Assembly (NCBI GenBank): GCA_944391535.1
Contig: CALXTY010000004.1
Coordinates: 1-35,061 of the forward strand
DNA length: 35,061 nucleotides
Origin: an uncultured Alphaproteobacteria bacterium
GTDB lineage: Bacteria > Pseudomonadota > Alphaproteobacteria > CAAGCB01 > CAG-977
Reading direction: 5' to 3'
Position numbers and translations under genes: made by a program. Shown here in pieces: positions 8,190 to 14,053 of the stretch (positions within the stretch are counted from its first letter, which is position 1; each line of letters starts with the position of its first letter). The notes under the pieces were generated by a model. It ran no database searches, had not been told where the DNA came from, and saw only the letters and a list, made by a program, of their open reading frames with translations.

Positions 8190-8825
8190 CTAATCGGAAC
8201 ACACCAATCGATATCCTTCGCCGTTTCCGGTCATAAAAGATATCCCCGTTGTTTCAAGTTTTTGGCGCAAACGATAGATATGCGTTTCCAAAGTATGCGT
8301 GGAAATCCCTTCTCCGTATCCCCATATTTCGCGCAAAAGCGTTTCTTTATCGACCGGCGCATCGCAACGATGAAGATAATTCAGGATAGCGGCTTCTTTT
8401 TCGGTCAATCGGATTTCGGTTTCCTTATAAACCAGAGTTTTAGCGGCGAAGTTGAACTTCCAGACGCCCAGAGAAACAGCGGCTTCATCGCTTTGTTCGA
8501 ACTGCGCCACAGCAGCGATCAGAGCCGTTAAGAAGACAGACAAACGTATCGGTTTTTGAAAGATCTGAAGATCTTGCACATCAATCGGTTGATTTACCAG
8601 ATAAAATACAGGCACAGCTTTCTTGACAGCGGTCAGCAGATGATGTTGTTCCGGCGAAGGATCGTCCATAATCAGCGCAGAAAAATCTTCGTTTTTAATA
8701 AAATTAACGGCTTCGTCAAAGTCGGCGGTTTCAACGACTTCCTGAGCAATTTCCAGCACCCGTATTTCACCGGCGAGAGCCTGTCTCGGTTTTTCTTGTT
8801 TTGAACAGATCAAAATTTGACGCAT
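8190..8825 (-). CDS. Winged-helix response-regulator-like transcription factor with degenerate receiver
   Basis: A 211-residue OmpR/PhoB-type DNA-binding protein. Residues 1-105 have a receiver-like pattern, with a candidate phospho-acceptor D54/D55 (LIMDDPSP) and the conserved KP at 91-92. The acidic pair normally found after the first strand is replaced by CSKQE (residues 7-11), so Mg2+ binding and phosphorylation may be lost. Residues 118-209 are a clear winged helix (RLTEKEAAILNYLHR, then THTLETHIYRLRQKLE and GEGYRL). GGAGG precedes the ATG. The gene is divergent from the sigma-54-driven orphan at 8939, making that gene an obvious but unproven target. Confidence 0.88.
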   Translation of the reverse strand: MRQILICSKQEKPRQALAGEIRVLEIAQEVVETADFDEAVNFIKNEDFSALIMDDPSPEQHHLLTAVKKAVPVFYLVNQPIDVQDLQIFQKPIRLSVFLTALIAAVAQFEQSDEAAVSLGVWKFNFAAKTLVYKETEIRLTEKEAAILNYLHRCDAPVDKETLLREIWGYGEGISTHTLETHIYRLRQKLETTGISFMTGNGEGYRLVCSD

Positions 8826-8891
8826 GCGCTCCTCCGTTAAAAGACGGAACCATGATAAAAGAGGTTTTTTCTTTCTTCAAATAAAATTACT

Positions 8892-8907
8892 TGGCACGGA
8901 TATTGCA
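8892..8907 (+). promoter_or_regulatory. Sigma-54 (RpoN) promoter, -24/-12 type
   Basis: TGGCACG, four bases (GATA), then TTGCA: this matches the sigma-54 consensus TGGCACG-N4-TTGCW exactly. The invariant GG (8893-8894) and GC (8905-8906) are 12 bases apart. Transcription would begin near 8918, about 20 bases before the ATG at 8939, with the ribosome site in between. Sigma-54 promoters need an AAA+ activator bound upstream. No activator gene is seen in the window. Confidence 0.85.
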
Positions 8908-8938
8908 TATGTTTTATCAGGAAGAAAGGGAGGACAAC

Positions 8939-9877
8939 ATGTTAAACATGGAATTTACGGTTGATATGTCTGTTTGGCAGGACGGAATCACTTTTCAATC
9001 CGCATTGGCGTCAAAGCCTGCGGAAGAATTTGAATTGCCTCAAAAAATGCGCCAAAGCCTGTTTACCGAAACATTAAACGCGTCGCAAGAGCCTGTCGTT
9101 AAAAAACAAATTACGGAAACGACAAAACGTCAGAATCCCCCTTTAAACAATCAGGAACTTCACGCTCCGACTCTTTTGGCGGCGCAAGAAATACAGAAAG
9201 AAAAACAGGCTTCTGTTCCTGCGCAATCGGTACCCGAATTGCCGTCTTCTTTAACAAATGTGGAAGATTTGACCCCGTTTGTTGTCAGCGCGGACACGAT
9301 CAAACCGGGCAGCCGATTAAACGAACAACTGGAACGCACAAAGTTTACACAGAAAACAAACAAGCTGATCGGATCGGATTCTCCTTACAATATGTCGGAA
9401 GAAACGGCAAAAGCCCGAGAAACCGCCAAAACAACCAGAACTCTGAAAGGTCCCGGAGACGCGAAAGTCTTTCCGATGGAAACGGCGGCGCGTTTTCGCA
9501 ACAATCAAACAAAATTCGGTGTCGCTCAGCCGCTAACGGTCAGCGCTTCGGAACAAGCGAAGCAATTGCGTATCGAAGAAATGCAACAACAAGCCAAAGC
9601 AAAAACCATTAACGAAATCAACACGTCATTGGCTCCTAAATCCAACATTTCCAAAAAAACACCGATCGACCTTGAAGCGATAAAATCTCAAGTCAGTACG
9701 GAAGGATTCGGCTATAAACGGGAAAATCTGCCGATGGCGTCATCAGAAAAAGTTTCGCCTGCGGCTTCTTGGTTTCCCGAAGCCATGACCCGCCAGCTGG
9801 ACGCTTACGAAGCCGCCCGCAAAGTCGCCCAATACGGCGCAACGGGACAAGCGACAGGGACGGATTTAAGCGTATAA
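8939..9877 (+). CDS. Predicted disordered protein of unknown function under sigma-54 control
   Basis: A 312-residue protein I do not recognise. There is no signal peptide or membrane segment. The sequence is rich in Gln, Thr, Lys, Ala and Pro, with short helical stretches (ASEQAKQLRIEEMQQQAKAK; EAMTRQLDAYEAARKVAQYG), and looks mostly disordered. The start at 8939 is chosen because GGGAGG (8928-8933) precedes it, and because the earlier in-frame TTG at 8891 lies inside the sigma-54 promoter. Sigma-54 in alphaproteobacteria often drives flagellar, nitrogen or envelope genes. A flagellar accessory or secreted substrate is conceivable, but nothing in the sequence proves it. A bidirectional terminator follows. 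Confidence 0.85.
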   Translation: MLNMEFTVDMSVWQDGITFQSALASKPAEEFELPQKMRQSLFTETLNASQEPVVKKQITETTKRQNPPLNNQELHAPTLLAAQEIQKEKQASVPAQSVPELPSSLTNVEDLTPFVVSADTIKPGSRLNEQLERTKFTQKTNKLIGSDSPYNMSEETAKARETAKTTRTLKGPGDAKVFPMETAARFRNNQTKFGVAQPLTVSASEQAKQLRIEEMQQQAKAKTINEINTSLAPKSNISKKTPIDLEAIKSQVSTEGFGYKRENLPMASSEKVSPAASWFPEAMTRQLDAYEAARKVAQYGATGQATGTDLSV

Positions 9878-9879
9878 AA

Positions 9880-9903
9880 AAACCCTCCGTTATCGGAGGG
9901 TTT
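9880..9903. terminator. Bidirectional terminator
   Basis: A 10-bp stem (9880-9889 with 9894-9903) with a 4-base loop has A residues before and T residues after. It lies between the sigma-54-driven orphan (+) and the ferredoxin gene (-), and serves both. Confidence 0.85.
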
Positions 9904-9916
9904 CTGTTAGGCTTAC

Positions 9917-10141
9917 TTAAGCTTTAGCTGCTTCTTCAGCATTAAACTTAATCCACTTTTCATCAGCTTCGTCTTCAGTGGTGATAGCACCCTGAGGGCA
10001 TTCGGAAATGCAGACGCCGCAATCGATGCAGGTATCGGGATTGACAACGACCTGTGTGTCGAGTTCAACGAAAGCGCCGACCGGGCAAACATCAACGCAG
10101 GTCAAACATTTTACGCAGGAATCATTAACAACAGAAGCCAT
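9917..10141 (-). CDS. Ferredoxin with two [4Fe-4S] clusters (FdxA-like)
   Basis: A 74-residue soluble electron carrier. Two complete cluster motifs are visible: C9-x2-C12-x2-C15-x3-C19-P and C38-x2-C41-x2-C44-x3-C48-P. The DEKWIKFNAEEA tail resembles the C-terminal part of alphaproteobacterial FdxA ferredoxins. Those are usually about 110 residues, and their first motif generally binds a 3Fe cluster, so this one is shorter and of the 8Fe kind. GAGGAGA precedes the ATG at 10141, which I prefer to the ATG five codons earlier. In many alphaproteobacteria this gene lies next to the S4/helicase pair. Here an RNA and an R-M system separate them. Confidence 0.93.
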   Translation of the reverse strand: MASVVNDSCVKCLTCVDVCPVGAFVELDTQVVVNPDTCIDCGVCISECPQGAITTEDEADEKWIKFNAEEAAKA

Positions 10142-10180
10142 ATTAAATCTCCTCAAAACTAGTTTTGTATGACGTAAAGC

Positions 10181-10208
10181 AATATAGCGGTTTTTGACGT
10201 TTTTTCAA
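10181..10208 (-). promoter_or_regulatory. Sigma-70-type promoter of the ferredoxin gene
   Basis: On the minus strand TTGAAA (10203-10208), a 16-base spacer and TATATT (10181-10186) form a good housekeeping promoter about 40 bases before the ferredoxin start. It interleaves with the divergent promoter of the structured RNA. Confidence 0.65.
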
Positions 10209-10221
10209 GCCTGAATATGAA
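10194..10221 (+). promoter_or_regulatory. Sigma-70-type promoter of the structured RNA
   Basis: TTGACG (10194-10199), a 16-base spacer and TATGAA (10216-10221). A transcript would start near 10228 and run through the stem-loops to the terminator ending at 10512. Confidence 0.55.
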
Positions 10222-10512
10222 AGCGGTCAAAATTTCCCGGCAGGTAAGAATTTTGTAACCGTTTGGCTTTATCTTTTAACCGGAACGTTTGATGAATGTT
10301 CCGGGGTGTGGAAACCCCTCTAATGCGTCTTGTGTAAAGACGATAATTTTGCACGCCTTCTGGTTTAACGACCGGAAGACGACAAAATAAGTGTATATGA
10401 AACACCGTGGAATACTAGTTAACCGCGGCGCTTTTGTTATATACGAATATGTCGCACTATTTCATTAGAGTAGTTTCCAACTTCCGGTCGCCTTCATCAG
10501 GCGACTTTTTTT
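10221..10512 (+). ncRNA. Candidate structured non-coding RNA of unknown family
   Basis: The 389-base gap between the ferredoxin gene and the R-M genes is filled with consecutive hairpins. SL1 is 10221-10234 with 10249-10264 (one two-base bulge). SL2 is 10280-10289 with 10295-10304. A short GGGGT/ACCCC stem is 10303-10307 with 10314-10318. SL3 is 10326-10331 with 10337-10342. SL4 is 10354-10364 with 10371-10381 (one mismatch). SL5 is 10391-10394 with 10402-10405. SL6 is 10405-10410 with 10423-10428. A terminator hairpin closes the unit. With its own promoter this looks like a discrete RNA of about 285 bases. I see no hallmark of tmRNA, RNase P, 6S or SRP RNA. It could instead be an attenuating leader of the R-M operon. 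A 32-codon ORF (10292-10390) lies inside. Confidence 0.6.
10487..10512 (+). terminator. Rho-independent terminator ending the structured RNA
   Basis: GTCGCC (10487-10492) pairs with GGCGAC (10500-10505) across a 7-base loop and is followed by seven T residues. It sits only 18 bases before the R-M start codon, so R-M transcription must either read through it or start within this short stretch. Confidence 0.85.
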
Positions 10513-10530
10513 GTTTAAAGGAAACGCTTG

Positions 10531-12534
10531 ATGCCCAGTATCGAAGAAAAAATCGAAAACATTGCCAAGGAACAGCTGAAAAAATGCCGGACGTTCACGA
10601 AAACCGAAAGCATTAACACGGAAATTGACGACGCATTGAAAAGCGCCCCGTCTAAAAGCGGCGGGAAGGGAAACAACTATCCCGACATCAAATTGTTTCT
10701 GACGACAAAGAGCAACCGCAAAATCCCCGTGATGATTGAAGTTAAAGGAACTAAGGGAGCTTTGATCAAAACCGCACCGAATGGTGAAATCGACAAATCA
10801 AAGGCGTCCAATATTCAAAAATACGCGGTGAACGGAGCGGTTCATTACGCCGACGCGATTGTGAAAAACACAATGTCATACAAAGAATCCGTCGCCGTCG
10901 GTATGAACGGATACGAAGACGCGGGCGAAATCAAAACGGAACTGGGCGTTTATTACGTTTCGGCGAACAATTTTTGTATTCCGAAAAAAGTTGGCGATTA
11001 CAGCGATTTAAGTTTTCTGTATCCGGAAAACTTTGAAAATTTCGTTCAAAAAATCGACGCGCTTTATTTAACTGAAGAGGAAAAGGAAGCGAAAGCCAAA
11101 GATTACGAAAATCAGATCGAAATCAAACTAAAAGCGTTAAACCAAAGAATGCACGACGAACTAAAAATATCCGTCGGATCGCGCGTTCAACTGGTGGCGG
11201 GGCTGATTATGGCGGCTTTAGGTGTTGACGGCAGGGTTTCCCCGTTGGAAATAGCAGATTTAAAGGGTGACACGGGGGAAAATTCAAATGACGGAAAGAT
11301 CGTTGTTAACAAAATCGCCGACTTTTTAAACGAAAAGAATCTGCCCAAGGAAAAGCGGGAATTGATTATTTCCGATTTGTCGCAAGTGTTCATCTATTCG
11401 CAGATTTACAAACCTAAAAATGGCGAAAGCGCGATAAAAACCGTTTACACCGTCATCAAAAACGACATCATGCCAATTTTCACATCGGCGCGGCATTTGG
11501 ATTTTACGGGCAGGCTGTTCAATGTGTTGAACGAATGGGTGGATATTCCGGACGGCGATAAAAACGACGTCGTGCTGACCCCGCGCTATGTCTGCGAATT
11601 TATGGCGAAACTGTGCAAAATCAACAAGGACAGCTACGTTTGGGACTATGCGACGGGCAGCGCTGGATTTTTGATTTCCGCGATGAAGCAAATGATTGAC
11701 GATGCGGAAAAAACAATCGCTAGCCCGAAAGAACGCACCGAAAAAATCGCACACATCAAGTATTTTCAGCTACTTGGCGTTGAATTGCGCGCTGACATTT
11801 ATATGCTGGCGGTGCTGAATATGATTTTGATGGGGGACGGATCGTGCAACATTTTGCACAAGGATTCTCTAATCGAATTTAACGGAAATTACGAACAAGG
11901 GACGCAAAAAGACACGCCATTTCCCGCCGATGTGTTCCTGTTGAATCCACCCTATTCCGCCAAAGGAAAAGGATTCGTTTTTGTTGAACGCGCGCTGAGC
12001 CGAATGTCGGGCGGACGCGCCGCAGTTTTGATTCAGGAAAACGCCGGTAGCGGCAACGGTTTGCCCTACACAAAGGAAATATTGAAACGCAACACGTTGG
12101 TCGCCGCGATTCACATGAGCGACATTTTTTGTGGCAAAGCGGGTGTTCAAACGGCGATTTACGTTTTCGACGTCGGCATTCCGCATAATACGGATAATTT
12201 GGTGAAATTCATTGATTTTTCAAACGATGGATATACGCGCCAAAACCGCAAAAAATCCGCTTCGGACGTGAATTTAAAAAATACGGACGACGCGACAGGG
12301 CGTTACCAGGAAATTATTGATATTGTTTTAGGGCGTAAAAAGAAAACGTCCTATTTTGATGATTGCGTGATTGAAGACATAATCTCTTTAAAGGGCGATG
12401 ATTGGACATATGCGCAACACAAACGGGTGGATACGATTCCTACCGAATCCGATTTCAGAAAAACAGTCGCAGATTATCTGGCGTGGAAAGTATCGACACT
12501 GTTGAAATCGGAGGGAACACCCGAAAATTTTTGA
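10531..12534 (+). CDS. BcgI-like (Type IIB) restriction-modification enzyme: nuclease and N6-adenine methyltransferase
   Basis: A 667-residue fusion that should both cut and methylate DNA together with the specificity subunit downstream. Residues 1 to about 190 hold a PD-(D/E)xK-type nuclease: P51-D52, then E70-V-K72 (YPDIKLFL...VMIEVKG). The rest is a Type I/HsdM-like gamma N6-adenine methyltransferase with the SAM-binding motif DYATGSAGF (372-380) and catalytic NPPY (472-475). A nuclease fused to an HsdM-like subunit plus a separate S subunit, with no separate HsdR, is the BcgI arrangement, whose enzymes cut on both sides of their site. The ATG at 10531 has AAAGGA 8 bases upstream, so I prefer it to the TTG just before it. 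Confidence 0.88.
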   Translation: MPSIEEKIENIAKEQLKKCRTFTKTESINTEIDDALKSAPSKSGGKGNNYPDIKLFLTTKSNRKIPVMIEVKGTKGALIKTAPNGEIDKSKASNIQKYAVNGAVHYADAIVKNTMSYKESVAVGMNGYEDAGEIKTELGVYYVSANNFCIPKKVGDYSDLSFLYPENFENFVQKIDALYLTEEEKEAKAKDYENQIEIKLKALNQRMHDELKISVGSRVQLVAGLIMAALGVDGRVSPLEIADLKGDTGENSNDGKIVVNKIADFLNEKNLPKEKRELIISDLSQVFIYSQIYKPKNGESAIKTVYTVIKNDIMPIFTSARHLDFTGRLFNVLNEWVDIPDGDKNDVVLTPRYVCEFMAKLCKINKDSYVWDYATGSAGFLISAMKQMIDDAEKTIASPKERTEKIAHIKYFQLLGVELRADIYMLAVLNMILMGDGSCNILHKDSLIEFNGNYEQGTQKDTPFPADVFLLNPPYSAKGKGFVFVERALSRMSGGRAAVLIQENAGSGNGLPYTKEILKRNTLVAAIHMSDIFCGKAGVQTAIYVFDVGIPHNTDNLVKFIDFSNDGYTRQNRKKSASDVNLKNTDDATGRYQEIIDIVLGRKKKTSYFDDCVIEDIISLKGDDWTYAQHKRVDTIPTESDFRKTVADYLAWKVSTLLKSEGTPENF

Positions 12535-13682
12535 CTAGCCCCCGTTTGGAAAAATTGAACAAAGAATTTAAACGAAACGGGGGCCAATGGAAAAAATTTA
12601 AAATCGAAGATCTGTTTGAAGTCGAATCTTCTAAAAAAATATTTCACGCAAATACATTAAATGAAATTTTTGAAAATCAAGTTGAGACTTCCCACCCTTA
12701 TGTCGTCAGAAGTACCCAAAACAATGGCATAAGAGGTTATATCATTGAAGATGTCTGCTTTTTAAATGAAGGCAACTCTTTGTCTTTTGCACAAGATACA
12801 TTTTCTGTTTTTTATCAACAAAAAAACTTTTTCACTGGAAACAAAGTAAAAATTTTAAAACCCAAGTTTATTTTAAATCATCAAAACGCTCATTTCTTCG
12901 TTTGCTGTTTTAATAAGGTTCTTTCTGACTTTTCCTGGGGAGTTTGTTCAGATGTTAATTTTATTAAAAATTTAAAGTTAACACTTCCCGCCACACTCCA
13001 AGGAACGCCTGATTTTTCCTATATGGAACGCTATATTTGCGAGCTTGAACAAGCGCGCGTCAGCGAGCTTGCAACATACCTGCGCGCCGCCGGATTGGAA
13101 AATTACGATTTAACCGCCGCAGAACAAACCGCGCTGGACAATTTTAAAAACGGAAAAATCCGGTTCAAGGAATTTAAAATCGGAGAATTGTTTGATGTTG
13201 TTAAAGGCAAGCGACTGACAAAACAAAATATAAGGCCAGGAAACATCAATTTTTTAGGGGCTATCTCTTCCAATAACGGGATACGGGAACATATTGAAAC
13301 GACAACCGTATGGAAACCGAATTGTATATCCGTTAACTATAACGGCAGTGTCGGCTGTTCTTTTTATCAGGAAGAGCCTTTTTACGCTTCCGATGATGTG
13401 AATATATGTTATTCAAAAGAAAATTGGAGTCTGAACAGAAAACGGGCATTGTTTTTCTGTGCCGTATTTAAAAATTTTTCTCAAAATTTCAGTTATACGC
13501 AAAAATGGAATAAAGAGCGAATGATAGAAAGCTTTGTATTCATTCCCGTCACTGACAACGTACCCGATTTCGCCTTTATGGAATCGTTCATCACCGCACA
13601 GCAAAAGCTGGCGATAAAGGAGGTTGTTCTGTGGAAAGATAAAGTTATTTCAACGACAAAAAAAGTCATTAATGAAAGTTAA
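12531..13682 (+). CDS. DNA specificity subunit of the BcgI-like system
   Basis: A 383-residue HsdS/BcgIB-type protein that reads the two halves of a bipartite target. Two half-repeats are visible: WKKFKIEDLFEV (from residue 20) to PDFSYMERYI (from 160), and RFKEFKIGELFDV (from 211) to PDFAFMESFI (from 345). They are joined by a helical spacer with LEQARVSELATYLRAAGL. The first target-recognition domain (about 12600-13000) is clearly more AT-rich than its surroundings, as expected for exchangeable recognition domains. I take the TTG at 12531, which overlaps the upstream stop as TTGA, with GGAGGG about 15 bases upstream. The frame is open back to 12402, but that start would overlap the previous gene by 130 bases. 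The stop overlaps that of the convergent S4 gene. Confidence 0.87.
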   Translation: MTSPRLEKLNKEFKRNGGQWKKFKIEDLFEVESSKKIFHANTLNEIFENQVETSHPYVVRSTQNNGIRGYIIEDVCFLNEGNSLSFAQDTFSVFYQQKNFFTGNKVKILKPKFILNHQNAHFFVCCFNKVLSDFSWGVCSDVNFIKNLKLTLPATLQGTPDFSYMERYICELEQARVSELATYLRAAGLENYDLTAAEQTALDNFKNGKIRFKEFKIGELFDVVKGKRLTKQNIRPGNINFLGAISSNNGIREHIETTTVWKPNCISVNYNGSVGCSFYQEEPFYASDDVNICYSKENWSLNRKRALFFCAVFKNFSQNFSYTQKWNKERMIESFVFIPVTDNVPDFAFMESFITAQQKLAIKEVVLWKDKVISTTKKVINES

Positions 13683-14053
13683 AATTTCCCTTTTAAGCGG
13701 TTGATCGCGCGGCGGTCGCGTTTTGTCGGTCGTCCCGTGCCGGCCGCTCTGAACTCGAAAGCTTTTTTCGGCGGCGGTGCCAAATTTTCCGGTTCCCGCG
13801 TTTGTTCGTACAACGTCTTTGCAATCGGGGCACCGACTCTTTTTTCACAAAATCCCGCCACCCGAACGAAAAAACGCATCGATCCGCGCAGGATTGTCAA
13901 TTCATCTCCGATTTTAATTTCGCGGCTTGATTTTAACACTTTTTCATCATTTACGGCGATATGCCCGCCTTCGATCATTTGCTGTGCGACCGAACGCGTT
14001 TTGGCAAAGCGCGTGAAATAAAGCCATTTATCGATTCTTTGAGAATCGCTCAT
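13679..14053 (-). CDS. S4-domain RNA-binding protein (Hsp15/HslR-like)
   Basis: A 124-residue basic protein with an S4 RNA-binding domain at the N terminus (RIDKWLYFTRFAKTRSVAQQMIEGGHIAVN, about residues 6-35, continuing to about 65). A Lys/Arg-rich tail (RPTKRDRRAINRLKGKF) follows. E. coli Hsp15 of this family binds stalled 50S subunits carrying nascent chains. The same role here is inferred from homology. The start overlaps the helicase stop as ATGA (14050-14053). Its stop shares TTAA (13679-13682) with the R-M specificity gene. Confidence 0.93.
   Translation of the reverse strand: MSDSQRIDKWLYFTRFAKTRSVAQQMIEGGHIAVNDEKVLKSSREIKIGDELTILRGSMRFFVRVAGFCEKRVGAPIAKTLYEQTREPENLAPPPKKAFEFRAAGTGRPTKRDRRAINRLKGKF

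Noticed and set aside
8891-8938. In-frame TTG at 8891 extending the orphan gene upstream
   Set aside because: It lies on the -24 element of the sigma-54 promoter, and a strong ribosome site precedes the ATG at 8939.
10354-10381. SRP (4.5S) RNA, because of an ACCGGAAG stretch in SL4
   Set aside because: The conserved asymmetric loop and GGAAGCAGC motif of SRP RNA are absent, and the stem is too short.
10434-10616. 60-codon ORF spanning the terminator and the start of the R-M gene
   Set aside because: It crosses a terminator hairpin and is read in another frame than the well-supported R-M gene. It has no recognisable content.
12402-12530. ATG at 12402 as the start of the specificity subunit
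   Set aside because: It would overlap the methyltransferase gene by 130 bases with no ribosome site. Family similarity begins after 12531.
10531-13682. Classical Type I R-M system (hsdM/hsdS)
   Set aside because: The nuclease motif is fused to the methyltransferase and no hsdR helicase gene is present, so a BcgI-like Type IIB system fits better.
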